Below are positions 53,831 to 62,528 of a stretch of DNA of 64,000 bases, piece by piece. The notes under the pieces are model-generated. The model was not told where the DNA came from. It did no database searches and was given only the letters and a program-made list of their open reading frames with translations. The translations under genes and the position numbers were made by a program. Origin of the DNA: Saccharopolyspora flava (lineage in GTDB: Bacteria > Actinomycetota > Actinomycetes > Mycobacteriales > Pseudonocardiaceae); NCBI RefSeq assembly GCF_900116135.1, contig NZ_FOZX01000008.1, positions 1 to 64,000 on the forward strand, read 5' to 3'. Each line of letters begins with the position of its first letter. The first letter of the stretch is position 1.

Positions 53831-53920
53831 CGGCTCGTGCGTCAGCGGTGGGTCAGTCGTGGCGGCGAAACCGCCAATCGGCGCCCGATCTCCGCCAATT
53901 CCGGGAATTGACGCGACGGG

Positions 53921-54718
53921 TCAGGTCGTCAGCGGGCGAACGGTCAGGATCTGCTCGGCGTGACCGACGGGACCGCGCACGTCGTGCAGGTCGGTGCTGG
54001 TGAGCCCCTGGCCTTCGGCGCCGAAGACGACCTTGGTGTCGAGGCCGGTCCAGCCGCCCTCGGGCAGCCGGTAGAGGTGGACGGTGAGGTCGACGTTGGG
54101 GAACATCCACTTGGTGGGTTCCTGGCGCACGGCGATGCCGTTGGCCGCGTCGATCAGCGCGACGAACGACGCCAGCGGGCTCACCTGCTCGCCCTCCACC
54201 AAGGGGTGCCCGGTGGAGATCCACGCGGTGGTGCGACCGGGCTGCGGCTCGCCGACGACGCGCGTCTCCAGCGATTCGATGAAGCCGCCGGACCACACCG
54301 AGTCCATCGGCCACGGCTGGAGCTCGTCCGGGCCCGGCACGGCGTCGGGTTCACCGCCCGCGACGATCCCGGTGTCGACCTCGGCCAGCAGCCACGCGCG
54401 CGCCCGCACGACGGCCCGGCCGCCGATGACCACGGTCGCCTCCACGAGCTCGATGGTCCGCCCCGGCCGGACGATCTCGACCTCGACGTCGAACTCCTCC
54501 AGCGCGATCTGCCCGAGGATGTCGAAGCTGATCCGGCTCATCACCAGATCAGGACGGCCTTCGGCGGCCCGGAACCGCTCGATCGCGTGCACGATCAACC
54601 CGCCGAGCGGGCTGAAGTGCTGCTCATCGGAGCGCCAAGCCCCGCCGACGTGCGCGGTCGGCTTGTACCGACCGTCCCCGACGCGCTCGAAGTACCCGGC
54701 CCGGACCGTCTCACCCAA
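53921..54718 (-). CDS. TesB-like acyl-CoA thioesterase family protein
   Basis: A 265-aa double-hotdog protein. The first hotdog begins GRYKPTAHVGGAWRSDEQHFSPLGGLIVHAIERF and includes SRISFDILGQIALEEFDVEVEIVRPGRTIELVEA. The second contains SPLASFVALIDAANGIAVRQEPTKWMFPNVDLTVHLYR. The pattern fits the actinobacterial thioesterase family (PF13622/TesB type) that cleaves acyl-CoA. The start is TTG at 54718, with GGGGGAG nine nt upstream. Substrate chain length is unknown. Confidence 0.85.
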   Translation of the reverse strand: MGETVRAGYFERVGDGRYKPTAHVGGAWRSDEQHFSPLGGLIVHAIERFRAAEGRPDLVMSRISFDILGQIALEEFDVEVEIVRPGRTIELVEATVVIGGRAVVRARAWLLAEVDTGIVAGGEPDAVPGPDELQPWPMDSVWSGGFIESLETRVVGEPQPGRTTAWISTGHPLVEGEQVSPLASFVALIDAANGIAVRQEPTKWMFPNVDLTVHLYRLPEGGWTGLDTKVVFGAEGQGLTSTDLHDVRGPVGHAEQILTVRPLTT

Positions 54719-54953
54719 CGAACTGCACTCCCCCGTTCAGCGGAACAACCACCCCAGCATATGAGCCCCTCCCCCCACCAAAACCCAAACAGGACGGGAA
54801 TCACGACCGACGCCGACACAGCAAAAGCTACGAGGTCGACGCAGCGTTCCCTACATCCAGATGTAGTTTTCGCTGTACCGGTGGCACACCTTCAAGGACC
54901 GCCGTCGGACAGTTCGGACCGACCCACCCACACGGCGAGAGGAGCCGTCGCGG

Positions 54954-55442
54954 ATGTCTGATGATCTGCAGCTTCCCGAGCGCAGTCGCATCGTGCAGGA
55001 GCGCTTGAGCGAGGCGGGGCTGACCGCGCAGGTGCGGGAGCTGCCGGACTCGACGCGCACCGCCGCGGAGGCGGCGTCGGCGCTCGGGTGCGAGGTCGGG
55101 GCGATCGCCAGCAGCCTCGTCTTCCTCGCCGACGAGCAGCCGGTTCTGGTGATGACCAGCGGGCGGCACCGGGTCGACACCGACCTGCTGGCCCGCAGCA
55201 TCGGAGCCGGTGAGGTCCGGATGGCGTCGGCGAAGCAGGTCCGCGCCGCCACCGGCCAGGCCATCGGCGGAGTCGCGCCGATCGGGCACCCGGCTCCGCT
55301 CCGCACCTTCATCGACGAGGCCCTCGACGACTACCCGACGATCTGGGCGGCAGCGGGCACCCCGCACACCATCGTCCCGCTCGACGTCGACCAGCTCGTG
55401 AAGCTCACCAGCGGCGAGAAGATCCGCGTCGCTGCGGAGTGA
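54954..55442 (+). CDS. YbaK/EbsC-type aminoacyl-tRNA deacylase
   Basis: A 162-aa YbaK/ProX-like protein. It shows the family fold markers TAAEAASALGCEVGAIASSLVFLAD, VLVMTSGRHRVDTDLLAR, VRMASAKQVRAATGQAIGGVAPIGH and DYPTIWAAAGTPHTIVPL. The Lys in ASAKQVR is the conserved family residue. These enzymes remove wrong amino acids from tRNA; the specificity is unknown here. GAGGAG lies upstream of the ATG. It converges with the TetR gene. Confidence 0.9.
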   Translation: MSDDLQLPERSRIVQERLSEAGLTAQVRELPDSTRTAAEAASALGCEVGAIASSLVFLADEQPVLVMTSGRHRVDTDLLARSIGAGEVRMASAKQVRAATGQAIGGVAPIGHPAPLRTFIDEALDDYPTIWAAAGTPHTIVPLDVDQLVKLTSGEKIRVAAE

Positions 55443-55454
55443 CGCGCCGGGCCG

Positions 55455-56051
55455 TCACCCGGCGGCGACGAGGGCGCGGATCGTGTCGCGGGCTTCGTCG
55501 AAGGCACCGGTCATGCCTCCGACGGTGAGGTTGACCATGGCGCCTTCGTAGACCATGTGGACCCGGGCGCCGAGGGTGTCGGCGTCGGCGACGCCGGCTT
55601 CGGCCAGCAGGGCGGTGAACTTCGCGCGGGACCGGCGCTTCCCCTCGCGCAGCACCTCGCGCCCGGGGTGGTCGCTCTCGCCGAGTTCGGCGTGGGCGTT
55701 GACGAACGCGCAACCGCGCCTGCTGCCCGCCCACCACGCCTCCTCCGCGTCGAGCACCGCGAGCACCCGATCGACCCCGGACCGCGGCGCCCGAGTCCGC
55801 AGCCACTCGTCGAGGAATTCCTCCCACCGCTCCTCGCGCCGCTTGAGGTAGGCCGCGACCAGCGCGTCCTTCGACCCGAACCGGTCGTAGAGCGTCTTCT
55901 TGGTCGTCCCCGCCTCCTCGGCGATCAGATCGACGCCCACGGCCCCGATCCCCCGCTCGTAGAACAACACCCCGGCCACCTCGAGGATCCGCCGCCCAGC
56001 AGGCGTATCAGGATTCGCACCACGCCCCACCACAACCACCCCATCAGGCAC
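55455..56051 (-). CDS. TetR/AcrR-family transcriptional regulator
   Basis: A 198-aa one-domain repressor. The N-terminal HTH is ILEVAGVLFYERGIGAVGVDLIAEEAGTTKKTLYDRFGSKDALVAAYL (~residues 22-70). A helical ligand-binding C-terminal domain follows, with RRGCAFVNAHAELGESDHPGRE as found in several efflux regulators. It is divergent from an EamA transporter gene across ~120 bp that contains palindromes. It probably controls itself and the transporter in response to an unknown ligand. Confidence 0.92.
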   Translation of the reverse strand: MPDGVVVVGRGANPDTPAGRRILEVAGVLFYERGIGAVGVDLIAEEAGTTKKTLYDRFGSKDALVAAYLKRREERWEEFLDEWLRTRAPRSGVDRVLAVLDAEEAWWAGSRRGCAFVNAHAELGESDHPGREVLREGKRRSRAKFTALLAEAGVADADTLGARVHMVYEGAMVNLTVGGMTGAFDEARDTIRALVAAG

Positions 56052-56081
56052 TCAAGTCAAAAACCCCGGTTTTCGTCGGGT

Positions 56082-56161
56082 CGAATACCGCAGTTTTCGA
56101 CCGGTCAAATCCTGCGGTATTCGCCCCGGAGGACACTGCGAGTATACCGACCGGTGTGGTT
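56082..56161. promoter_or_regulatory. inverted repeat and TetR-type operator candidate
   Basis: CGAATACCGCAG (56082-56093) and CTGCGGTATTCG (56112-56123) form a 12-bp inverted repeat with an 18-nt gap. Next to it, TATACCGACCGGTGTGG (56143-56159) resembles TetR half-sites of the ATACCGACCGGT kind. TTTTCG-containing segments recur with ~24-bp spacing, like the array at 15871-16006. Confidence 0.5.
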
Positions 56162-56172
56162 ACTTGGCGAAC

Positions 56173-57117
56173 ATGAGAGCACTGCTTCCGATCGCCTTCG
56201 TCGTGTTCTGGAGCTCGGGGTTCGTCGGCGCGGGCATGGCGGCCGACACCGGCGCCTCGGCCAACACGAGCCTGTTCTGGCGCTACGCGGTGACGACCGC
56301 GATCCTGCTGGTCATCGCCGCGGCGAGACGACGCCGGTACGGTCGCGCGTTCCTGATCCACGAGATCGTCCTCGGCGTGCTCGGCCAGGCGGTCTACCTC
56401 TCCGGCGTCTTCCACGGCGCCTCGCTGGGCGTCCCGGCGGGCACCAGCGCGCTGATCGCGTCGCTGCAACCGGTGCTCGTCGCCGTGATCACCAGCGGGC
56501 TCGCGCACCGATCTTTGGGCCCGCGAAGGCTTTTCGGCCTCGCCGCCGGAGTCACGGGCGTCGCCCTGGTGGTCGTCACCGACATCGGATCCGGTGGTGG
56601 CGCGCTGGGGATGCTCGCGGTCGTCGCGGGCACGGCCGGACTCACCCTCGCCACGCTGCTCGGCGACCGCCGTCCCCGCCCCGAAGGCCACGACCTGCTC
56701 GACTCGCTGACCGTGCAATCGGCCGCCGCCCTGGCCGGGTTCGCCCTGGTCGCGACGGTCGGCGGCGGCGTCACCCCACCGCCCACACCCGAGTTCTGGA
56801 CCGCGATCGCCTTCCTAGTCCTGCTGCCGTTCGCCGGAGGCTACGGCTGCTACCTGCTCGTCCTCGACCGCTCGGGCTCGCTGGCCGTCAGCGCCCTGCT
56901 CTTCCTCACCCCCGCGGTCGCCGCGACCTGGAGCACCCTCGCCCTCGACCAGCCCTTCCACCTCACCACGATCCCCGGCTTCCTCCTCGCCCTCACCGGA
57001 GTCCTCGCCCTGAGGGAGAACTCCGGGTCTGCGCGCCCGCAGTCCTCAGGCGTCGCGATTGAGCAGGTCGAAAGCCCCTGGCACGGGGTTGGCGGTGAAC
57101 GCAGGCTTCAGGGATGA
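56173..57117 (+). CDS. EamA/DMT-family transporter
   Basis: A 314-aa integral membrane protein of about ten helices in two EamA halves. The first half starts at LLPIAFVVFWSSGFVGAGMAAD and includes SLGVPAGTSALIASLQPVLVAVI. The second includes FWTAIAFLVLLPFAGGYGCYL and SGSLAVSALLFLTPAVAATWSTL. Such proteins export metabolites or drugs. The ATG at 56173 (MRALLPIAFV) is preferred; TTG three codons upstream is possible. The stop overlaps the next gene (ATGA). The divergent TetR probably regulates it. Confidence 0.9.
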   Translation: MRALLPIAFVVFWSSGFVGAGMAADTGASANTSLFWRYAVTTAILLVIAAARRRRYGRAFLIHEIVLGVLGQAVYLSGVFHGASLGVPAGTSALIASLQPVLVAVITSGLAHRSLGPRRLFGLAAGVTGVALVVVTDIGSGGGALGMLAVVAGTAGLTLATLLGDRRPRPEGHDLLDSLTVQSAAALAGFALVATVGGGVTPPPTPEFWTAIAFLVLLPFAGGYGCYLLVLDRSGSLAVSALLFLTPAVAATWSTLALDQPFHLTTIPGFLLALTGVLALRENSGSARPQSSGVAIEQVESPWHGVGGERRLQG

Positions 57118-57701
57118 CGGAGCTTCGAACCCGGCCGCCGGGGCCCATGGAGCGGTTCCGCGCGCTGGTGCGGCGCCGGGCCTGCGGACGCGTGCTCGAC
57201 ATCGGCGCGCGCGGGGTCCGGGACCTGCCCGACCACGAGCACCTCGGCCGGCTGTCCCTGGTCGGCGCGTCCGACGAGGTGCGCGACGCGGATCTTCCGC
57301 TGGGGGCGAGCAGGATCGACGCCGGTCCGGACGATCTGCCGTTCCCGGACCGCTGCTTCGACGTCGTGGTGTCCCGGTTCGCCCTGTCGCGCTCGGCGAA
57401 TCCCGCTCTCATGGCCTCGGAGATCGCGCGCGTGCTGTGCCGGGCCGGGCAGCTGCTGTTCGTGGACCTCGCCGACAGCACGCGTCACGTCGACGTCGTG
57501 AGCAACCTCAGGCTCAACGCGCTCATCACGCACGGGGTCGACTCGTCCCGTCCCAAGGGCCGCCCCGGGACGCTGCTGGTGCAGGGCGTCGCCGCGCACC
57601 CGCCCGTGCAGTACCCGCGCGAATTCGCGTGGCTGCTCGGCGGTTCAGGAGGAGGACAGCACGATGACGAGGAAAGTCGCGGACTGCCGGAAGACGCCTA
57701 G
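57114..57701 (+). CDS. SAM-dependent methyltransferase-like protein
   Basis: A 195-aa class I methyltransferase-like protein. Motif I is altered: VLDIGARGVRDLP instead of DxGxGxG. Residues near 65-110 (DAGPDDLPFPDRCFDVVVSRFALSRS) and ASEIARVLCRAGQLLFVDLAD fit motifs II-III of the family. The loss of one glycine and the short length leave activity in doubt. Translation is coupled to the EamA gene by ATGA. The 3' end overlaps the small DUF1059 gene by 38 bp. Confidence 0.72.
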   Translation: MTELRTRPPGPMERFRALVRRRACGRVLDIGARGVRDLPDHEHLGRLSLVGASDEVRDADLPLGASRIDAGPDDLPFPDRCFDVVVSRFALSRSANPALMASEIARVLCRAGQLLFVDLADSTRHVDVVSNLRLNALITHGVDSSRPKGRPGTLLVQGVAAHPPVQYPREFAWLLGGSGGGQHDDEESRGLPEDA

Positions 57702-57858
57702 CGAGATCAACTGCTCGTTGACGATCATCGGCGAGGAGGACGAGGTCGTGCGCGCCGCCGCCGAACACGCCACCTCCGCGCACGGGCACGACAACACCCC
57801 GGAACTGCGCGAACAGATCCGCACCATGCTCGAAGACGCCAGCCCCACCAACACCTGA
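57664..57858 (+). CDS. DUF1059 small protein
   Basis: A 64-aa protein: MTRKVADCRKTPSEINCSL, IIGEEDEVVRAAAEHATSAHGH and DNTPELREQIRTMLED match DUF1059. The two N-terminal cysteines and the His pair are conserved in the family, perhaps for metal or redox. The ATG at 57664 has a strong GGAGGAGGA site and lies inside the methyltransferase gene. Function unknown. Confidence 0.85.
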   Translation: MTRKVADCRKTPSEINCSLTIIGEEDEVVRAAAEHATSAHGHDNTPELREQIRTMLEDASPTNT

Positions 57859-57875
57859 CCAGCACCTTCGCCCGC

Positions 57876-57922
57876 ATGTCATCGAACGATGACATTGGGG
57901 CGATGTCATCGTTCGATGACAT
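57876..57922. promoter_or_regulatory. paired 20-bp operators upstream of the LysE gene
   Basis: ATGTCATCG-AA-CGATGACAT at 57876-57895 and ATGTCATCG-TT-CGATGACAT at 57903-57922 are exact reverse complements. Each is a near-perfect palindrome, with centres 27 bp apart. They lie 134 bp before the LysE start codon and 18 bp past the DUF1059 gene. Confidence 0.75.
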
Positions 57923-58055
57923 CGGGCCAGCGGGGTTCGCCGAGGCCGCCTAGGTGGAGCGTGAGCCGGGGAACAGGTCGGGGTTGCGGTGGTCTCGATC
58001 GGCGGTGCGTCGTGGACGATGGGCGTCGTCGGGCGTGGTGTCGAGGAGGCTGCGG

Positions 58056-58685
58056 GTGTCGGGTCAGTTGGTGGCCTTCGTCGGGGCGTGCTTGGCGGTG
58101 ATCGTCGTTCCGGGACCGGATCTGGCGTTGTTGCTGCGCAACGCGGCTGTCGCCGGCCGTCCGGGGGCGGCTGCCACGGCCGGCGGGATCATGACGGGCA
58201 ACACGGTCCTGGCCACGGCGGCGGTGGCGGGGCTGACGGCGCTGCTGCAGGCCTCGGGACCGCTGTACAACGCGATCCGGCTCGCGGGCGCGGCTTACCT
58301 GATCTACCTGGGCGTTCGCGCGCTGATCAGCCTCATCCGCCGGGACGAGGAACCCCGGTCCGAGGACGCGGTTCCGCGCCCGGGCCTGACGACGCGCCAG
58401 GCGTTCCGGCAGGGTCTGCTCAGCAACCTGCTCAACCCGAAGGTCGCCGCGTTCTACCTCGCACTGTTCCCGCAGTTCACGCTGCCGGGCATGCCGACGC
58501 TGGTGCAGCACACCCTGCTCGCCGGGCTGTTCTGCGCGCTGTCGCTGGCCTGGTACGTGCTGCTGATCGCCGTGCTCGGCCGGGTCCAGGTGTGGCTGCG
58601 ACGCCGCGAGGTCCAGCGCACCATCACCGGCGCCTCGGCCGCCGCGCTGATCACCCTCGGCGCGGGCCTCGCCGTCCAGAACTGA
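58056..58685 (+). CDS. LysE/RhtB-family exporter
   Basis: A 209-aa membrane protein with six predicted helices. The family start is MSGQLVAFVGACLAVIVVPGPDLALLLRNAA (VPGPD motif). It goes on with GGIMTGNTVLATAAVAG, AAYLIYLGVRALI, the loop RQAFRQGLLSNLLNPKVAAFYLALFPQF and a C-terminal helix. Members export amino acids or related metabolites. The GTG at 58056 is fixed by GAGGAGG six nt upstream; longer in-frame starts give an Arg-rich leader unlike the family. The paired operators upstream suggest repression by an unknown regulator. Confidence 0.92.
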   Translation: MSGQLVAFVGACLAVIVVPGPDLALLLRNAAVAGRPGAAATAGGIMTGNTVLATAAVAGLTALLQASGPLYNAIRLAGAAYLIYLGVRALISLIRRDEEPRSEDAVPRPGLTTRQAFRQGLLSNLLNPKVAAFYLALFPQFTLPGMPTLVQHTLLAGLFCALSLAWYVLLIAVLGRVQVWLRRREVQRTITGASAAALITLGAGLAVQN

Positions 58686-58750
58686 GTTGACACCGGCGCG
58701 CCCGAGACGATCAGCTATTCGCCGGACAGCGCCGAAGGGGAGGCCGGAAC

Positions 58751-59560
58751 GTGAGCGACACGAGCAGCTGGGACGGTGGCGATCTCGACGTCGAGACGCC
58801 GAACGCGGCCCGGATGTACGACTACTACCTCGGTGGTTCGCACAACTTCGCCTCCGATCGCGCGGCCGCCGCACGAGCGGTCCAGGTGACGCCCACGATG
58901 ATCCCGGGCGCTCGCGCGAACCGGGCTTTCCTGCAGCGCGCGGTCCGGTTCTTCCTCGACGCCGGCATCCGCCAGTTCCTCGACCTGGGTTCGGGCATTC
59001 CCACGGTCGGTCACGTCCACGAGATCGCGCACGCGGTCGACCCGTCGGCGCGCGTGGCCTACGTCGACATCGAGCCCATCGCGGTCGCGCACACCCGGCG
59101 CATGCTGTCGGACACCCCCACGGTCACCGTCACGCAGGCCGATCTGCAGGACCCGCAGGAGGTGCTGAACTCCCCCGGAGTCGCCGAGCTGCTGGACTTC
59201 GCCGAACCCGTGGCGGTGCTGGCGGTCGCGGTGCTGCACTTCGTCCCGGATGAGAAGAACCCCGCCGCGATGCTCGACGCCTACTGCGACGCGGTCGCCC
59301 CGGGCAGTTTCCTGGCGGTCTCGCACATCACCGACCACTACGACACACCCGAGCGCGTCGCGGAGATCGACCGCCTCTACTCGAGCACCACGAACGCCGC
59401 CCGGCACCGCACCTTCGAGGACTTCAAGCGCCTCATCGGTGACCGCGAACTCGTTCCCCCGGGCGCGGTGTACGCGACTGACTGGCGCCCCGACCCCGGC
59501 ACGGTCCCCGCCGAAGGCGCCCGCACCGGCTTCTGGGCAGCAGTCGCCCGCATCCCCTGA
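58751..59560 (+). CDS. DUF574-type SAM-dependent methyltransferase
   Basis: A 269-aa protein of the Methyltransf_19 (DUF574) group common in actinobacteria. It opens with NAARMYDYYLGGSHNFASDR, the family hallmark. The SAM site is QFLDLGSGIPTVGHVHEIAH and the acidic VAYVDIEPIAVAHTRRM. VAVLAVAVLHFVPDE and SFLAVSHITDHY follow. The GTG start has GGGGAGG nine nt upstream. Substrate unknown. Confidence 0.92.
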   Translation: MSDTSSWDGGDLDVETPNAARMYDYYLGGSHNFASDRAAAARAVQVTPTMIPGARANRAFLQRAVRFFLDAGIRQFLDLGSGIPTVGHVHEIAHAVDPSARVAYVDIEPIAVAHTRRMLSDTPTVTVTQADLQDPQEVLNSPGVAELLDFAEPVAVLAVAVLHFVPDEKNPAAMLDAYCDAVAPGSFLAVSHITDHYDTPERVAEIDRLYSSTTNAARHRTFEDFKRLIGDRELVPPGAVYATDWRPDPGTVPAEGARTGFWAAVARIP

Positions 59561-59620
59561 TCGGATCCGCCGTCCAGCTAAGGTGACCGGCGACAACGGC
59601 ATTTCGAGATCGGGATCGGC

Positions 59621-60034
59621 ATGAGCAACGGCGACGCGTGGTTCTTCATCGGGCTGGGCCTGGTCCTCGCCGTTCCCTTCCCGTTCGCCCTGATCATGCT
59701 GGTGCGCACCCACGCCCGGCGCCGCACCTGGACCCACGTCACCGGCACCGTCACGTCAGTGCGGACCAAGCGGCGCAACGACGGCGAAACCCGGACGACC
59801 GTCCACTACCGCTACACCGACGCGCTGGGACAGCAGCGCAGCGGCACCGACACGCCCTGGTTCCGCGCGCCCAGCCGCAAGAGCGACATCGCGGTCGTGT
59901 ACGACCCCGACAACCCCGACCGCAGCGAAGCCGCCTCGACGACCTGGCTGAACGTCCTGTTCCCGATCACCGTCGTGCTCCTGGCCCTCGGCGTGTGGTC
60001 CCTCGTGGCAGGACTCCAGTCGCTCACCCAGTGA
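59621..60034 (+). CDS. DUF3592 membrane protein
   Basis: A 137-aa protein with transmembrane helices at each end (FFIGLGLVLAVPFPFALIML and VLFPITVVLLALGVWSLVAG). An exposed beta-rich domain lies between them (THVTGTVTSVRTKRRNDGE, TTVHYRYTDALGQQR, IAVVYDPDNPDRS). This is the DUF3592 layout. Its role is unknown. It stands alone. Confidence 0.83.
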   Translation: MSNGDAWFFIGLGLVLAVPFPFALIMLVRTHARRRTWTHVTGTVTSVRTKRRNDGETRTTVHYRYTDALGQQRSGTDTPWFRAPSRKSDIAVVYDPDNPDRSEAASTTWLNVLFPITVVLLALGVWSLVAGLQSLTQ

Positions 60035-60215
60035 GGCGCCCAACACCGCCATGAACCGCGCGGCCCCTACCGGCAACAGCGCCCGAGGCCGTCGACGAGC
60101 CCAGAAGTCGCGCAGCTCATCCGAGCTCAAGCCGCAATCACCGGAACTGATCCCCCGGCCTGCTGGGAACGTCGTCATGGCTGCCGCACACCGCGTTCCG
60201 GTAGCGTTCCGCTCC

Positions 60216-60773
60216 GTGGCGAACGAGGCGAACGCACCCGAGCTGGTGACTTGGACCATCCACGGCGAACGACTCATCGACGACACCCGACGACTCAAGC
60301 TGAGCATTGCGTCGGTCGAGCTACCAGATGGCGTCACGTTCGAGCAGTACGTCTTGCGCATGCCCAAGGCCGCGATGACCGTGGTCGTCCACGACGAGCA
60401 CGTGCTGATGATCTGGCGGCATCGGTTCATCCTCGACCAGTGGGTGTGGGAACTCCCCGGCGGATACGTGGACCCGAACGAGGACCCGGCTCTGACGGCA
60501 GCGCGCGAGGTCGAGGAGGAGACCGGCTGGCGACCGTCGTCCATCCGTCCTTTCGGCACGTTCCAACCCCTCACCGGCACCGCCGACTTCGAGAACCTGC
60601 TGTTCCTCGCCGAGGGCGCGGAGGACACCGGCAAACCGGCCGACATCAACGAGACAGCTCGCGTCGAGTGGGTACCGCTTGCCGAGATTCCCGAACGCAT
60701 CGAGCAAGGGCTGATCCCTGGAGCCGCGGCACAGGTGGCCTTGTTCAAGCTGTTGGCGCAGCACCGAAGCTGA
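60216..60773 (+). CDS. NUDIX hydrolase
   Basis: A ~185-aa pyrophosphohydrolase. The Nudix box is complete, from GGYVDPNEDP through AREVEEETGW. The upstream RLKLSIASVELPDG and the C-terminal ARVEWVPLAEIPERIEQGLI resemble ADP-ribose pyrophosphatases. The start is uncertain. GTG at 60216 is preferred, because TAGCGT eight nt upstream could give a leaderless mRNA and homologues begin here. ATG at 60177 would add 13 residues. The 3' end overlaps the regulator gene on the other strand by 29 bp. Substrate unknown. Confidence 0.83.
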   Translation: MANEANAPELVTWTIHGERLIDDTRRLKLSIASVELPDGVTFEQYVLRMPKAAMTVVVHDEHVLMIWRHRFILDQWVWELPGGYVDPNEDPALTAAREVEEETGWRPSSIRPFGTFQPLTGTADFENLLFLAEGAEDTGKPADINETARVEWVPLAEIPERIEQGLIPGAAAQVALFKLLAQHRS

Positions 60774-62133
60774 TGCCCAACGCGGCGAGTTCGTCGCCGA
60801 GCTCGGCAACCACCGGCATGGTCCGGTGGCGATGCAGGCGTTTGGCGAAGTCCTGCAAGTAGAGCCGGGTGCGCGCCGACTGCAGTTTTCGGCCGAGGTG
60901 CAGGGCGTCGCGGCCTACGGCGCACGCCTCCTCGATCTCCCGCAGGTCGGCGAGGATCGACGCGAGCAAGGCGATGTTGAACAGCTTCCCACGGTCGTAC
61001 CCCGCGCTCATTTCGAGGGACCGGCGGGCGAAACGCTCCGCAGCGCGGAGTTCGCCGAGTTCCCGCATGCAGTGGGCCATCTTGGCGGCGAGGTAGGCCG
61101 CGTCGTAGTAGCTGAGCCACGGCGGGTGCTCCACCTGGTCCACGCGGCCGAACGCATCCTCGGCGTCACGGAGCGCAGCCACACTGCCGCGCTTGTCGCG
61201 CACCAGCGCGAGTCCGTGAGCTTCCATCACGGCTGTCTCGGATTCCAACGCGGCCAACCCGGTGTCGGCCGCCGTCTCGCGGGCTGCGCGCGCGAGTCCC
61301 ACCGATCCCGCTCCATCTCGGGCGTGGGCGGCTTGGTGGCTCATGCCCGCGAGCATTTCGGCCGACAGCGCGTGGTCCCCAACCCGTTGGCACATCTGCA
61401 GCGCCTGTTGCAGGTGGCGGCGGCCCGACAGCATGTCGCCGACGTCGTAGGCCATCCACCCAGCGAGCTGGTTGAGTTCCGCGACGGCCGAGACGAACTC
61501 GACCTGGACGTTGCCGGGCCGGTGGTCGTGCATGGCGGGCGCGACTTCGTCGGCGAGGTAGGCGCCGAGCATGGCCCTGGCGTGGCCACCGCCGAAACGG
61601 TTGTCCAGCCCGCGAAAGGTCGCCGTGGTCTCCCTGATCGAGTCCACCGAGAGCGGCGCACTCGCACCGGTGTTCAGGGATGGTGCTCGGCGTCCGCCGA
61701 ACCATCCGAATCCGACGCGGGCAGAAGTGGCCGACGCCGGGGTTTCCCGTCCCGGGAGCCTGAACCACAGCAGTGATTCAGGGATGTGCAGAATCAACGC
61801 CCACGTGCCAAGTTTGTCGAGGTCACTCGGAGGCTTCGCGCCGCGCTCCAGTCTGCTGATCTGTGCCTGCGTCATGTTGAGCCACCGCGCCAACGCCGCT
61901 TGAGTGATCACGGGGCGATGCTCGTAGCGGTACGCGTAGAGGACGCGTCCGAAATGGCGGGCCTGGAGAGCTTCGCTCAACGTGGGACGCTGCCAGAAAT
62001 CCGCGCTCTTCGGTTCGGGGCCTGAGGATTCCGCCGCGGATTTCCGCCGACACGGGCTGCACAAGACGTCGCGCTGGTCTCGCCCAAGACGGGTTCCGCA
62101 GCTGCGGCACGCCCTGTCGCCTCTAGCGCTCAT
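60745..62133 (-). CDS. HTH regulator with N-terminal zinc knuckle and TPR-like region
   Basis: A 462-aa protein. A zinc-ribbon-like N-terminus (CRSCGTRL...CSPCRRK, residues ~9-30) precedes an XRE-type HTH (ITQAALARWLNMTQAQISRLERG, ~75-100). A long alpha-helical repeat region (~200-450) of TPR type follows. This HTH+TPR build is common in actinobacterial regulators beside small accessory operons. The ATG at 62133 is used. It is divergent from the zinc-finger/radical SAM operon and probably controls it. The TPR part may sense a peptide or protein. Confidence 0.88.
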   Translation of the reverse strand: MSARGDRACRSCGTRLGRDQRDVLCSPCRRKSAAESSGPEPKSADFWQRPTLSEALQARHFGRVLYAYRYEHRPVITQAALARWLNMTQAQISRLERGAKPPSDLDKLGTWALILHIPESLLWFRLPGRETPASATSARVGFGWFGGRRAPSLNTGASAPLSVDSIRETTATFRGLDNRFGGGHARAMLGAYLADEVAPAMHDHRPGNVQVEFVSAVAELNQLAGWMAYDVGDMLSGRRHLQQALQMCQRVGDHALSAEMLAGMSHQAAHARDGAGSVGLARAARETAADTGLAALESETAVMEAHGLALVRDKRGSVAALRDAEDAFGRVDQVEHPPWLSYYDAAYLAAKMAHCMRELGELRAAERFARRSLEMSAGYDRGKLFNIALLASILADLREIEEACAVGRDALHLGRKLQSARTRLYLQDFAKRLHRHRTMPVVAELGDELAALGISFGAAPTA

Positions 62134-62300
62134 CGTCACCCCATCAGGCCAGATTCACGATCAGCATAGGGATCACTACTCCTTGTCACGTGCGGATATG
62201 CGCGGCATACATATCGCAAGCGGTTTCGTCGTTTTCCGTCTCGCAACAGGCGGTGAAAGTGGCTGCGACAGCAACCATCTGGTCATGGGAGGACGTAGCC

Positions 62301-62528
62301 ATGGCGTACCAACCGCATCCGTTCCACTGGGTGCCTGCCAGCGGTCGACGACACGCGTCGCGGAGCCGCGTAGACGACGGCGCGACCGCTCGAATGTTGT
62401 GCGGCGAGCACGTTGTCGCGTCGTACAGCGATACCGCGTGGCTGTGGGAAACCTGCGCGAGCTGCAACATCACCGCGCACGGCCTCGCGGGTGTTCCCAT
62501 GCCGACCGGTGCGGCGGTAGGGGCATGA
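62301..62528 (+). CDS. small zinc-finger protein of the radical SAM cassette
   Basis: A 75-aa protein: MAYQPHPFHWVPASGRRHAS begins with a His-rich segment. MLCGEHV and WLWETCASCNITAHGLAG supply Cys and His in a C...C-x2-C...H order, so one zinc site is likely. The ATG is preceded by GGGAGGA. It is the first gene of the rightward operon; ATGA overlap links it to the next gene. Related small proteins accompany similar regulator/radical SAM loci in actinobacteria. Function unknown. Confidence 0.78.
   Translation: MAYQPHPFHWVPASGRRHASRSRVDDGATARMLCGEHVVASYSDTAWLWETCASCNITAHGLAGVPMPTGAAVGA

Noticed and set aside
53606..53920. possible ydaO c-di-AMP riboswitch before the M15 peptidase
   Set aside because: Cell-wall hydrolase genes in actinobacteria often carry one, but I could not find its conserved segments here.
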